Of a stretch of 64,000 bases of DNA, positions 25,425-33,945 are shown one piece after another. Position numbers and translations under genes: made by a program. This stretch comes from Nibribacter ruber (GTDB lineage: Bacteria; Bacteroidota; Bacteroidia; Cytophagales; Hymenobacteraceae): positions 2,417,001 to 2,481,000 of the forward strand of contig NZ_CP047897.1 of the NCBI RefSeq assembly GCF_009913235.1, written 5' to 3'. How positions within the stretch are numbered: the stretch's first letter is position 1; every line of letters begins with the position of its first letter. Under the pieces are notes generated by a model. The model saw only the letters and a list, made by a program, of their open reading frames with translations, was not told the origin of the DNA and ran no database searches.

Positions 25425-25462
25425 CGTTTTCTACCTCTTTTACGGAAACTAAGCCAAAAACG
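25425..25462. repeat. 38-bp dispersed palindrome, copy 11
   Basis: Degenerate left half (CGTTTTCTACCTCTTTT), right end AAGCCAAAAACG conserved. Confidence 0.75.
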
Positions 25463-25470
25463 AAGGCAAT

Positions 25471-25500
25471 AAAAAAACCCCGCGGTGGGCGGGGCTTTCT
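25471..25500 (-). terminator. Terminator after the acyl-CoA ligase gene
   Basis: GC-rich stem AAACCCCGC / GCGGGGCTT with a T-run on the minus strand, 4 bases beyond the acyl-CoA ligase stop. Confidence 0.8.
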
Positions 25501-25504
25501 GATA

Positions 25505-27271
25505 TTAGGCAGACCTGTAAAGGCCTTCTATCAATGGGCGGTAGTTGTTGGTGATAATCTTCCGCTTGATGCTCAGCTTAGGCGTCATCTCACCAGTTTC
25601 TACACTCCAGAGCTTAGGTAAGAGTACAAACTTTTTGATTTTCTCCCACTGGGCCAACTGCTCATTGAGGCGGTCAATCTCTTTCTGGTATTTCTCCAGC
25701 ACCTCGGGCTTGGTAATCATGTCTGCGTCTGAGGTGTAGGGCATATTGTGGATTTTACACCAGTCCTTGAGACCTTCAAAAGCCGGCACAATCAGCGCAC
25801 CCGGGAATTTCTCCCCTTCGCCCACTACCATCACCTGCTCAATCACCAGAGACTCTTTGAGTTTGTTCTCAATTAACTGCGGCGCGATGTACTTACCGCC
25901 AGAGGTCTTGAACATCTCTTTCTTGCGGTCGGTGATTTTGAGGAACTTGCCTTCTACCAACTCGCCTATGTCACCGGTATGGAACCAGCCGTCTGGGTCA
26001 ATTACTTCGGCAGTGAGGTCTGGGCGTTTGTAGTAGCCCACCATCACGCTTTCAGAACGAGTCAGGATTTCGCCGTCCTCGGCAATTTTCACTTCTACGT
26101 TGTTAATCACAGGCCCTACGGTGCCAATCACGTTGTTTTCGGGCTCATAGCGGTTCACGGCAATTACCGGCGATGTCTCTGTCAAGCCATAGCCTTCCAT
26201 GATTCTAATGTTGGCTCCCCAGAAAACTCTGGCCAAACGCGGTTGCAAAGCAGCGCCACCAGACACGATCACTTTCACGTTGCCGCCCAACGCCTCTTGC
26301 CATTTAGAGAAGATAAGCTTGCGCGCCAGTTTCAATTGCAGGTCATACAAAATGCCTGGTGAGGTGCGGGTGTCGTATTTTTGCCCTAGGGCCAGCGCCC
26401 AGAAGAACAGGCCTTTCTTAGCACCCGTCAGCTCAGCGCCTTTGGCTACAATCTTGTCATAGACTTTCTCCAGCAAGCGCGGCACGGTCACAAAGATGTC
26501 TGGCTTTACTTCTTTCAGGTTATCGCCTACCTTTTCAATACTTTCAGCGAAGTAAATGGACACGCCCACCGAGAAGTAGATGCAGGACACCATGCGCTCA
26601 TAGATGTGGCAGAGCGGCAGGAAGCTTAGGGCACGGTGGTCTTTGTTGACCGGTACAAAAGGCTTCACGTTGGTAAAGTTGCTCACCAGGTTGTTATGGG
26701 ACAGCATTACGCCTTTGGGCGCACCAGTGGTACCAGACGTGTAGATGATGGATAGCAAGTCTGACGGCTGCACGGCGTCTTTGTAAGGCTGTAGCGTGCT
26801 TACGTCTTCGCCTTCGCCCATTTTCAAAAGCTCGGTCCAGTGCTTGGCGCCGTCCACGTGGTCAAAGGTGTAAATCTCTTGTATGCCTGGTATGTCACTG
26901 CAGGCTTCCTTTACTTTATTATATAGTTCCTCCGTAGACACAAAGATGAGCTTGGTCTCTGAGTCCTTTAAGATGTAGCGGTAATCTTCTACCGTGATGG
27001 TAGGGTACATGGGTACGCTCACCGCGCCAGTCTGCTGAATGCCGTAGTCGGCGAACATCCACTCTGGCCGGTTCATAGAGATCAGCGCGACCTTGTCATC
27101 CTTCTTGATGCCAGACTTGATCAAGGCCAGGCTGAGCTTGTTGGCGGTGTCCACCAAGTCCTGGGTGCTGTACTTCACCCACTCTCCGTTAATCTTGGCA
27201 GCCAGGCAGTCGGGCTGCGGAAAATCCTGTACCTGTTGCGTTAGAAGGTCAAAAACGCGGGTCACTTTCAT
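25505..27271 (-). CDS. fadD: Long-chain acyl-CoA synthetase (AMP-forming)
   Basis: 588 residues. ANL-superfamily motifs: IIYTSGTTGAPKGVMLSHNN (AMP-binding), GYGLTETSPV, WFHTGDIGE and ITDRKKEMFKTSGGKYI. It activates fatty acids to acyl-CoA for the beta-oxidation enzymes encoded downstream. It has its own terminator and lies upstream of the MarR regulator, so may be a separate unit within the fad region. Confidence 0.94.
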   Translation of the reverse strand: MKVTRVFDLLTQQVQDFPQPDCLAAKINGEWVKYSTQDLVDTANKLSLALIKSGIKKDDKVALISMNRPEWMFADYGIQQTGAVSVPMYPTITVEDYRYILKDSETKLIFVSTEELYNKVKEACSDIPGIQEIYTFDHVDGAKHWTELLKMGEGEDVSTLQPYKDAVQPSDLLSIIYTSGTTGAPKGVMLSHNNLVSNFTNVKPFVPVNKDHRALSFLPLCHIYERMVSCIYFSVGVSIYFAESIEKVGDNLKEVKPDIFVTVPRLLEKVYDKIVAKGAELTGAKKGLFFWALALGQKYDTRTSPGILYDLQLKLARKLIFSKWQEALGGNVKVIVSGGAALQPRLARVFWGANIRIMEGYGLTETSPVIAVNRYEPENNVIGTVGPVINNVEVKIAEDGEILTRSESVMVGYYKRPDLTAEVIDPDGWFHTGDIGELVEGKFLKITDRKKEMFKTSGGKYIAPQLIENKLKESLVIEQVMVVGEGEKFPGALIVPAFEGLKDWCKIHNMPYTSDADMITKPEVLEKYQKEIDRLNEQLAQWEKIKKFVLLPKLWSVETGEMTPKLSIKRKIITNNYRPLIEGLYRSA

Positions 27272-27394
27272 AAGGTCGTTTGTCTAGTTGGTTCAGTAAA
27301 TTAAACTAAATTATTATTAAAAAAAACTTACGTGCATTTATCCCCCTCGGCCTATTAAGATTAAAAAGGCCTGCTGCCCTGCGCAATAATTCTC

Positions 27395-27402
27395 TAAATT
27401 TG
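27395..27402 (+). promoter_or_regulatory. Bacteroidetes -7 box (TAAATTTG)
   Basis: TAAATTTG fits TAnnTTTG, 20 bases before the ATG of the ureohydrolase-family gene. Confidence 0.5.
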
Positions 27403-27422
27403 GTTTTTGGCCTTTACGAAAC

Positions 27423-28571
27423 ATGAACCTCTCCATCTTTTTTGAGCCCCTTCCAGAAGACGCCTTCGGTTATCCAGAAGATGTCAAGTCGGTGGGCGGG
27501 TATATTGCCCCGTTTCTGCATACGTTCCCAGACTGGCGCCAGGCCGAAGTGGTGTTGATTGGCCTACCCGAGTACCGGGGTGCCCACTCTCCCGCCGATG
27601 TGTCTTACCAAGGCCCCAACCTGATACGCGAGCAGCTTTATAAATTAAAGAAAGGCACCGGCTCCTGGCTTTTGATGGACCTGGGCAATCTGCTGCCCGG
27701 CATCTCCTTGGAGGATACCTACCTGCGCCTGAAGGAAGTGATTGAGATGGTGGTAGACGCGGGCAAGTTTCCCATTCTGCTGGGCGGTTCTCATGATTTG
27801 ACCTACGGCCAGTTTCTAGGCTATGAGTACCTGCACAAGAAGATTGGCGTGGTGCTAATAGACAGCCAGCTGGATATACAGGAAAACCCAGACGTAGCCC
27901 CCGAGGGAAGCCACCTGCACCGCCTGCTGCTGCACGAACCCAACTATCTGTTCAGCTTCAGCCATCTGGCGCACCAGTCCTACCTCACCGACAATGACAC
28001 CCTCATTGCGCTGGAGAAGCTGCATTTTGACTTGTTCAGGATTGGTCAGGTACGCCAGCAACTAAAAGAAATTGAGCCGGTGATTCGGCAAGCCGATATG
28101 CTCAGTTTTGACGTTTCCGCCATCCGGCACCAGGACGCGCCCGGCCAGCGCCAGGCCAACCCCTTCGGCCTCACCGGCGAAGAGGCCTGCCAGCTCTGCT
28201 GGTACGCCGGCCAGAACGACCAGCTGAGTTCACTGGGCTTGTACGGCTACCGGCCCGAGTTTGACCAGCGCTCATTGACAGCCATGACCGTGGCCACCAT
28301 GGCCTGGTACGCCATTGAAGGATTTTACCATCGCCAGCGCACCCTGGATTTTCAGAGCAATCATTTCCTGCGGTTTGCCGTGGGCTTCCATGACAACCCG
28401 CACAAGATGTTGTTCTATAAAAACCGCCACACAGAAAAATGGTGGATGGAGGTAGAGGATTTGGCCGGCGAGCGTCCTTCTCTCATTATTCCCTGCAGCT
28501 ACCAAGACTACCTCACCGCCGCCGACGGAGACGTACCCAGCCGATGGATACAGGTGCAGGCACGTATGTAA
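27423..28571 (+). CDS. Arginase/formimidoylglutamase-family protein
   Basis: 382 residues of the ureohydrolase fold, cleaving guanidino-type or formimino compounds in active members. The first metal motif is intact (LLGGSHDLTYGQ), but the usual DAHxD motif reads DSQLDIQ and the SxDxDxxDP motif reads SFDVSAIRHQDAPG, so several manganese ligands are altered. Such variants are common in Bacteroidetes and may bind differently or be non-catalytic. No histidine-degradation genes are nearby. Confidence 0.85.
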   Translation: MNLSIFFEPLPEDAFGYPEDVKSVGGYIAPFLHTFPDWRQAEVVLIGLPEYRGAHSPADVSYQGPNLIREQLYKLKKGTGSWLLMDLGNLLPGISLEDTYLRLKEVIEMVVDAGKFPILLGGSHDLTYGQFLGYEYLHKKIGVVLIDSQLDIQENPDVAPEGSHLHRLLLHEPNYLFSFSHLAHQSYLTDNDTLIALEKLHFDLFRIGQVRQQLKEIEPVIRQADMLSFDVSAIRHQDAPGQRQANPFGLTGEEACQLCWYAGQNDQLSSLGLYGYRPEFDQRSLTAMTVATMAWYAIEGFYHRQRTLDFQSNHFLRFAVGFHDNPHKMLFYKNRHTEKWWMEVEDLAGERPSLIIPCSYQDYLTAADGDVPSRWIQVQARM

Positions 28572-28582
28572 TGTGCTAATGG

Positions 28583-28615
28583 AGGACATAAGACACAAGA
28601 TATAAGATGCAGGAC
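28583..28615. repeat. AAGAC-type repeat tract
   Basis: ACATAAGACACAAGATATAA and following AGATGCAGGAC, just after the ureohydrolase gene. Same type as the tracts around the S23 gene, but no S23 gene is here. Confidence 0.55.
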
Positions 28616-28633
28616 TTTAAGGAATTTTCCTCT

Positions 28634-28790
28634 TTGTCAACCTGAAGGAATCTTGTGGGCGAACTGTAATAGCAATTGCTAAAAGAGCAAATGCCCTTGC
28701 CACCAAGAATCTATTTGTAAAAGATATAGAGCGTTTATTGCATAATGATGGTCTTTCTAGCTTGCCCACAAGGTCCTTTCAGGATGACAA
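28634..28790. mobile_element. MITE-like element 1 (157 bp, inverted ends)
   Basis: Left end TTGTCAACCTGAAGGAATCT, right end AGGTCCTTTCAGGATGACAA, which are imperfect inverted repeats extending to TTGTGGGC-AACT / AGCTTGCCCACAA. No coding capacity. Same ends as 47495-47582. Lies in the 386-base gap 28572-28957. Confidence 0.6.
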
Positions 28791-28851
28791 CTGGAGGGAA
28801 GCAAACAATCAAGCCCATGATATTGAAAGGCGAGACCCAAATGAATGAAGG

Positions 28852-28889
28852 TGTTTTTGGCCTATTTCCTAGAAAACAGACCAAAAACG
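28852..28889. repeat. 38-bp dispersed palindrome, copy 12
   Basis: First base T instead of C; right arm AAAACAGACCAAAAACG. Confidence 0.85.
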
Positions 28890-28957
28890 AATTAGAAAAA
28901 TTAATTAGCACATCAGCACATTATTCTTTAGCACATTAGACATCATTCAATCGCTCA

Positions 28958-29191
28958 ATGCAAAAAGAATACACTAAACATCAGCTAGCCCTCAGGAACG
29001 GGCAGGACCGGGATGAGATTTGGGTGGCGTATCTGGGAGTGATCTATGATGTGACCAAGTCCCGGCTCTGGCGGAAAGGAAATCATTATGAGCATTGGGC
29101 GGGCCAGGACTTAACCGAAGAACTCAAAGACGCCCCGCATACTGACTATGTCTTTGACAAGTTTGACGTGATTGGCGTATTGAAAAAATAA
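28958..29191 (+). CDS. Cytochrome b5-like heme/steroid-binding domain protein
   Basis: 77 residues forming one cytochrome b5-like domain: YTKHQLALRNGQDRDEIWVA, VIYDVTKSRLWRKGNHYEHW and AGQDLTEELKDAPHTDYVFD. The His residues in NHYEHW and APHTDYV are the likely heme ligands. No signal peptide is present, so it is probably cytoplasmic. Redox partner unknown. Confidence 0.9.
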   Translation: MQKEYTKHQLALRNGQDRDEIWVAYLGVIYDVTKSRLWRKGNHYEHWAGQDLTEELKDAPHTDYVFDKFDVIGVLKK

Positions 29192-29241
29192 GCAGGCACA
29201 CCGTCTCATCGTTTACTTAAAAATCACCTTACAATCCCCGC

Positions 29242-30090
29242 ATGATCCTTATTGCAGACAGTGGCTCTACTAAAACAGCTTGGCGGCAGATAACCAAAGA
29301 TGGCGTGCTGGCAGAAACCAAGACGGCGGGCATCAACCCGTATTATCAAAGCTCAGAAGAGATTGCCCAGATGCTGGAGCAAAGCCTGCTGGAGCAGTGG
29401 CCGGACATAACACCCAAAGAAGTCTACTTTTACGGAGCCGGCTGCAGCGCGCCAGATAAGAAGGCCATGGTAGAAGCCGCCCTCCAGCAAGCATTCCCAG
29501 CAAGCAAGATAGAGATACACCATGACCTGGAAGCGGCGGCTAGAGCCCTCTGCGGCGAAGAACCCGGTATTGCCTGCATTCTGGGCACCGGTTCCAATTC
29601 CTGTCTGTATAACGGCCACCAGATTGTGCACAACCTCCCAAACCTGGGCTTCATTCTAGGCGATGAGGGCAGTGGCGGTTACATGGGCAAACGACTGGTC
29701 CAGACCTTTCTCAATAATGAACTACCGGCAGACCTGCACCAGGCGTTCCAGCAACGGTACCACCTCACCCGGGATGAGGTGGTAGACAACGTGTACAGAA
29801 AACCTTACCCTAACCGGTACATGGCTACGTTTGCCAAATTTCTGTTTGACCATCGGCAGCATCCGTTCATCTACCAGATGATTTATCAGAGCTTTTCAGA
29901 CTTCTTTGAGAAGACAATCGTCAAATACCCAGACTACCAGCAATACAATGTGCATTTTGTGGGGTCCATTGCCTTCCACTTTAGTGACATTCTGCGTAAA
30001 GTAGCCCAGCAGTACGCTGTACGGGTACAACATATTTTAGAGAACCCCATGGCAGGCCTGAGCTTGTACCACCAACAAAAGATAGCCTAA
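29242..30090 (+). CDS. BadF/BadG-type N-acetylhexosamine kinase
   Basis: 282 residues of the ASKHA fold. Phosphate-1 loop IADSGSTKTAWRQI, then CILGTGSNSCLYNG and FILGDEGSGGYMGKRL, which match GlcNAc/MurNAc kinases. It overlaps murQ by one base, strongly suggesting it supplies MurNAc-6-phosphate or recycles the GlcNAc product. Specificity is inferred from this pairing. Confidence 0.88.
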   Translation: MILIADSGSTKTAWRQITKDGVLAETKTAGINPYYQSSEEIAQMLEQSLLEQWPDITPKEVYFYGAGCSAPDKKAMVEAALQQAFPASKIEIHHDLEAAARALCGEEPGIACILGTGSNSCLYNGHQIVHNLPNLGFILGDEGSGGYMGKRLVQTFLNNELPADLHQAFQQRYHLTRDEVVDNVYRKPYPNRYMATFAKFLFDHRQHPFIYQMIYQSFSDFFEKTIVKYPDYQQYNVHFVGSIAFHFSDILRKVAQQYAVRVQHILENPMAGLSLYHQQKIA

Positions 30091-30896
30091 TGAGCACCAC
30101 AGAAACCCCCTCGCACTATGACCATCTGGAGCAGATGAGCGTGCATGAGTTACTGACCAACATCAACAAAGAAGACAAGACCGTTCCGCTGGCCGTGGAA
30201 AAAGCCATTCCGCAGTTGGAGAAGCTGGTGGAGGTGACCGTGGCCAGGATGAAGGAAGGCGGCCGCCTGTTCTACATAGGCGCAGGCACCAGCGGCCGTC
30301 TGGGCGTGGTAGACGCGTCTGAGTGCCCGCCCACCTATGGCGTACCTTTTGACATGGTCATTGGCATCATGGCCGGCGGCGACACCGCCATCAGAAAAGC
30401 CGTGGAGTTTGCCGAGGATGATTTTGAGCAGGCCATCAAAGACATGAACGCTTATGGCCTCAACGAGAAAGACGTGGTGGTGGGCATTGCCGCATCGGGC
30501 CGTACGCCGTACGTGATTGGCGGTCTGGAAGCCTGCAACGCGCGCGGCATCACCACGGGTTGTATTGTCTGCAACGCCCACAGCAAAGTAGCAGAAGTTG
30601 CCAAGTTCCCGGTGGAAGTAGTGACCGGTCCCGAGTTCCTGACTGGCAGCACCCGCATGAAAGCCGGTACCGGACAGAAGCTGGCCCTCAATATGCTCAC
30701 CACCTCTGTCATGATTCAACTGGGCCGCGTGAAGGGCAACAAGATGGTAGACATGCAGCTCACCAACCACAAGCTGGTAGACCGCGGCACGCGCATGATC
30801 ATGGAAGAACTCAACATTTCAGAAGAGAAGGCCCGTGAACTCCTGGATTTACATGGCAGCGTACGCGCCGCCATTACCGGCGCTCAAAGTCATTAG
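30090..30896 (+). CDS. murQ: N-acetylmuramic acid 6-phosphate etherase
   Basis: 268 residues, one SIS domain. The family signature FYIGAGTSGRLGVVDASECP is intact, as are AASGRTPYVIGGL and the GSTRMKAGTGQKLALN region with catalytic Glu and phosphate contacts. It converts MurNAc-6-P to GlcNAc-6-P and lactate in cell-wall recycling. The start ATG overlaps the stop of the upstream kinase gene (TAATG). Confidence 0.94.
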   Translation: MSTTETPSHYDHLEQMSVHELLTNINKEDKTVPLAVEKAIPQLEKLVEVTVARMKEGGRLFYIGAGTSGRLGVVDASECPPTYGVPFDMVIGIMAGGDTAIRKAVEFAEDDFEQAIKDMNAYGLNEKDVVVGIAASGRTPYVIGGLEACNARGITTGCIVCNAHSKVAEVAKFPVEVVTGPEFLTGSTRMKAGTGQKLALNMLTTSVMIQLGRVKGNKMVDMQLTNHKLVDRGTRMIMEELNISEEKARELLDLHGSVRAAITGAQSH

Positions 30897-30901
30897 AAAT
30901 T

Positions 30902-30939
30902 CGTTTTTGGCGTATTTCCCAGAAAAGAAGCTAAAAACG
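30902..30939. repeat. 38-bp dispersed palindrome, copy 13
   Basis: Starts 6 bases after the murQ stop and is directly followed by a terminator. Confidence 0.85.
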
Positions 30940-30946
30940 ACAGAAA

Positions 30947-30978
30947 GGATTCGCTCTCATCTAGGGCGAATCTTTTTT
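30947..30978 (+). terminator. Intrinsic terminator after murQ
   Basis: Stem GATTCGC / GCGAATC followed by TTTTTT. Confidence 0.8.
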
Positions 30979-31043
30979 ATGCATTTGGGTGACCTTGCCG
31001 CAGGTTTCTTCGTTAGCTTTCAAGCATCTTTTTCTTTTGAACC

Positions 31044-31613
31044 ATGCATACCATTGAGCCTTTTTATAACTGGATAGAAGCCTACAGCGCCTCAGAAGAT
31101 CCGCGGTCGCCGCTGTACGGGGCAGAGAACAGCGAGCTGGAATACATTGACACCATCTACGGCTACTACATCCATCCGCAGTGGGACAACATAGAGTCAG
31201 AGACGCTCTTTTTGAAGATTCTGTATGTGGACTACGTGGAGGAATATGCCATCCTTGAGTTCATTGGCGAGTGGAACGATGCCATCAACAATGACATCAT
31301 GACCCTTAAGCGCAACATCCTGGATCTGATGGTGGGCGAAGGCATCCGTCACTTCATTCTGGTAGGCGAGAACGTCTTCAACTTCCATGGGTCAGATGAC
31401 GCGTACTATGAAGAGTGGTTTGAGGACGTGGAAGACGGCTGGATTGCAGGCATTGGCTTCCAGGACTTCGTGTTGCAGGAAATGCAGCAGTTTCACGTAG
31501 ACTATTACATCAATTTTGGCGGTCCGCTAGACAAGATTCCGTGGCGTACCTTGACTCCGCCGCAACTGTTTAGAGTCGTGGACCAGCTTATCCAGAAACG
31601 GCTGGGCATGTAG
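31044..31613 (+). CDS. Conserved acidic hypothetical protein
   Basis: 189 residues, acidic and aromatic-rich, with YNWIEAYSASEDPRSPLYG near the N-terminus and FILVGENVFNFHGSDDAYYE in the middle. No signal peptide or membrane segment. I recognise it only as a Bacteroidetes-type conserved protein without known function. Followed by a strong terminator. Confidence 0.82.
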   Translation: MHTIEPFYNWIEAYSASEDPRSPLYGAENSELEYIDTIYGYYIHPQWDNIESETLFLKILYVDYVEEYAILEFIGEWNDAINNDIMTLKRNILDLMVGEGIRHFILVGENVFNFHGSDDAYYEEWFEDVEDGWIAGIGFQDFVLQEMQQFHVDYYINFGGPLDKIPWRTLTPPQLFRVVDQLIQKRLGM

Positions 31614-31644
31614 TCCCAGTTTTGTTTTCATATAGCGTTTACAT

Positions 31645-31682
31645 AAAAAGAGAGGCCACCTTGCATGGTGGCCTCTCTTTTT
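31645..31682. terminator. Bidirectional terminator
   Basis: Arms AAAAAGAGAGGCCACC and GGTGGCCTCTCTTTTT around TTGCAT, between the plus-strand hypothetical gene and the minus-strand lipoprotein gene. Confidence 0.88.
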
Positions 31683-31703
31683 ATGATCTATGTGGTTGAT
31701 CGC

Positions 31704-31901
31704 TTATTGCGGGTCAACAGTATCAGCGCTGTCAGACATGTCTTCGGCGGCATCTTCAGCAGCTGGGTTGTCTGCATCATCAGCGGCATCTTCCATTTGC
31801 TCAGCGTTTTCTTCGATTTGGTTTTCTTTCTTAGAATCACAAGAAGAAGCGAAGGCGGTCATCCCGACAGCCAAAGCCATCATTAAAAATGTCTTTTTCA
31901 T
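31704..31901 (-). CDS. Small acidic lipoprotein
   Basis: 65 residues. Lipoprotein signal MKKTFLMMALAVGMTAFASS then Cys, followed by an Asp/Glu/Ala-rich tail (AEQMEDAADDADNPAAEDAA). No function recognised. A second, Thr/Ser-rich lipoprotein gene of similar size lies just upstream, suggesting a related pair. Confidence 0.75.
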   Translation of the reverse strand: MKKTFLMMALAVGMTAFASSCDSKKENQIEENAEQMEDAADDADNPAAEDAAEDMSDSADTVDPQ

Positions 31902-32072
31902 AGTTTTATTTTGTAGGTGATATTGGTTCTATTTCTTCCTCTATTCCTTGCCTGACAAAAGAGCAGAACAAGGGTTTTGAGTAATATTACTGCTTTTACG
32001 CAAGTATGGCAGAATAGATATATCTTTTTCTCCACATACATGAATAATGCAATCATATTCTTTTCTGGGCAT

Positions 32073-32108
32073 AAAAAAGGCCCGGCGTTTACTGCGCCGG
32101 ACCTTCTT
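32073..32108 (-). terminator. Terminator after the second small lipoprotein gene
   Basis: Stem AAGGTCCGGCGC / GCGCCGGGCCTT-like on the minus strand with a following T-run; one mismatch in the stem. Confidence 0.75.
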
Positions 32109-32139
32109 GTACATATCTGCCCAAAGACAAGGAAACAGG

Positions 32140-32361
32140 CTAGTTTCCGGTGGTGGTCTGCGCGGTAGTGTCTGACGTTGAGGAAGTAGTATCTGCAACG
32201 GCAGCCGCTGAATCCACAGAAGTAGAAATAGTCTCAGAAACGTCAGTCGCGTCTGTATTTTCCACTGTGTCAGCTGTGGTTGCCTCCTCTGTCTTCTTTG
32301 CATCACAAGATGCTACTGAGAACATGCCGGCCACAAATAAAAACGCTAATACTTTCTTCAT
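32140..32361 (-). CDS. Small Thr/Ser/Ala-rich lipoprotein
   Basis: 73 residues from the ATG at 32361. Lipoprotein signal MKKVLAFLFVAGMFSVASC; the tail is a low-complexity Thr/Ser/Ala/Asp stretch (SAAAVADTTSSTSDTTAQ). The longer frame from 32424 would put 21 residues before the signal, so it is rejected; a promoter box also lies upstream of 32361. Confidence 0.78.
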   Translation of the reverse strand: MKKVLAFLFVAGMFSVASCDAKKTEEATTADTVENTDATDVSETISTSVDSAAAVADTTSSTSDTTAQTTTGN

Positions 32362-32395
32362 GGTAATAAAGGGGTTGGTAAGGTTGGAGTACCTA

Positions 32396-32403
32396 CAAAA
32401 ATA
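32396..32403 (-). promoter_or_regulatory. Bacteroidetes -7 box (TATTTTTG)
   Basis: TATTTTTG on the minus strand, 35 bases before the small lipoprotein start at 32361. Confidence 0.5.
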
Positions 32404-32435
32404 GAACTTTCTCCTAGTTACCACCCAATAAATTA

Positions 32436-33746
32436 TTATTTTTTACGATAAAGAATATTCACCGGCACGCCCTCAAACCCGAAGTTCTCTCTAATGCGCT
32501 TCTCCAGCCAGCGGGAATACTGATCTTTGATGTACTGCGGCAGGTTGCAGAAGAACGCAAACGTAGGCGTGTTGGTAGGCAGCTGCGTCACGTACTTGAT
32601 TTTGATGAACTTGCCTTTGATGGCCGGCGGCGGATAACGCTCAATCTCGGCTAGCAATACTTCATTCAGCTTAGAGGTAGGAATCTTGGTCTTCTTGTTT
32701 TCATAGACCTCAATGGCTTTCTCCATGGCTTTGTGCACGCGCTGTTTGGTGAGCACAGAAATGAAGATGATAGGTGGGTAGGCGATAGGCGCAATACGCT
32801 CTCTAATGGCGTCTTCCAGCATTTTCATGGTGTTGGTTTCCTTCTCCACCAAGTCCCATTTGTTCACCAGAATCACCAGGCCTTTGCGGTTCTTGTCTGC
32901 CAGGCCAATGATGTTCAAGTCTTGTGACTCAATACCACGGGTGGCATCCAGCATCACAACCACTACATCACTTTCCTCTAAGGCTCTGATGGAACGCAAC
33001 ACCGAGTAGAACTCAATGTCCTCGTGCACTTTCGCCTTGCGGCGAAGTCCGGCGGTGTCTACCAAGATAAACTCCTTGCCATACGCGTTGTAGTGCGAGT
33101 GGATGGAGTCACGGGTGGTACCGGCTATGTCAGTTACTATGTTTCTGTCTTCACCCAAAAGCAAATTCACGAACGAAGATTTACCCACGTTAGGTCTACC
33201 CACCACGGCAATGCGCGGAATGCCCTGGTCTGGGTTTTCAATGCCTTCTTCTTTGAAGTGCTTTACTACTTCATCCAACAACTCGCCCGTACCCGAGCCG
33301 TTCTGGCTGGAAACCGGGAAAATCTCTGACTCAAAGCCCAAAGCGTAGAACTCACCGGCCATGTGGCCTCTGGCGTGCGTGTCTGCTTTGTTGGCTACAA
33401 TGTAAATGGGTTTGTCTGTGCGGCGCAACACATCCGCGAACTCCTGGTCCAAACCAGTCAGGCCTGCGTCAACGTCTACCATGAACAGAATCACGTCTGC
33501 TTCTTTGATAGCCAGTTCTACCTGCTTGCGTATTTCGCCTTCAAAAATATCTTCAGAGCCGTGCACGTATCCACCAGTGTCAATCACGGTGAAGAATTTT
33601 TCGCACCAGTCTCCGTAGCCATAATGACGGTCGCGGGTTACACCGCTCTCGTTGTCCATGATGGCTTTGCGTTCTCCCACCAAGCGGTTGAACAAGGTTG
33701 ATTTGCCCACATTTGGGCGTCCTACAATGGCGATGGTATTTGCCAT
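32436..33746 (-). CDS. der: GTPase Der (EngA), ribosome assembly
   Basis: 436 residues with two tandem GTPase domains, each with [16 protein letters not shown] and NK(A/W)D motifs, and a C-terminal KH-like domain from about residue 350. Required for 50S subunit maturation. Start taken at 33746 ([19 protein letters not shown]); two more codons upstream are open. It is next to era, another ribosome-assembly GTPase, on the same strand. Confidence 0.97.
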   Translation of the reverse strand: MANTIAIVGRPNVGKSTLFNRLVGERKAIMDNESGVTRDRHYGYGDWCEKFFTVIDTGGYVHGSEDIFEGEIRKQVELAIKEADVILFMVDVDAGLTGLDQEFADVLRRTDKPIYIVANKADTHARGHMAGEFYALGFESEIFPVSSQNGSGTGELLDEVVKHFKEEGIENPDQGIPRIAVVGRPNVGKSSFVNLLLGEDRNIVTDIAGTTRDSIHSHYNAYGKEFILVDTAGLRRKAKVHEDIEFYSVLRSIRALEESDVVVVMLDATRGIESQDLNIIGLADKNRKGLVILVNKWDLVEKETNTMKMLEDAIRERIAPIAYPPIIFISVLTKQRVHKAMEKAIEVYENKKTKIPTSKLNEVLLAEIERYPPPAIKGKFIKIKYVTQLPTNTPTFAFFCNLPQYIKDQYSRWLEKRIRENFGFEGVPVNILYRKK

Positions 33747-33764
33747 AATCAATAAATAAATGTG

Positions 33765-33802
33765 CGTTTTTAGCCTCCTTTAGCAGAATCTAGCCAAAAA
33801 CG
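33765..33802. repeat. 38-bp dispersed palindrome, copy 14
   Basis: Degenerate centre (CCTTTAGCAGAATCT); outer arms CGTTTTTAGCC and GCCAAAAACG kept. Between era and der. Confidence 0.75.
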
Positions 33803-33865
33803 CGTGTGATGCTCCCGCGGTATCGCCGTCGTGGCGCCACTAGGAGTACTAGGGTGTTTATTTTT

Positions 33866-33943
33866 GTTAGATGTTAGTATCTAGATCTTAGATATTAGAC
33901 TTACTAAAAGAGTCTAGTGTCTAACTACTAATATCTAGCGTCT
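33866..33943. repeat. TTAGA/TCTAG-type repeat tract
   Basis: Degenerate units such as GTTAGTATCTAGATCTTAGA and AGTCTAGTGTCTAACTACTA, partly inverted around TTACTAAAAGA. Similar in style to the AAGAC tracts. It ends just before the era stop. Confidence 0.5.
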
Positions 33944-33945
33944 TT

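Noticed and set aside
27402-27416. GTTTTTGGCCTTTAC as a further repeat copy
   Set aside because: Only one arm is recognisable and there is no right arm, so it is counted as chance or a remnant.
28745-28939. A 64-aa plus-strand open frame
   Set aside because: It runs through the MITE-like right end and palindrome copy 12, with no coding character of its own.
31941-32306. A 121-aa minus-strand open frame
   Set aside because: Overlaps the small lipoprotein gene in another frame and consists of low-complexity shadow sequence.
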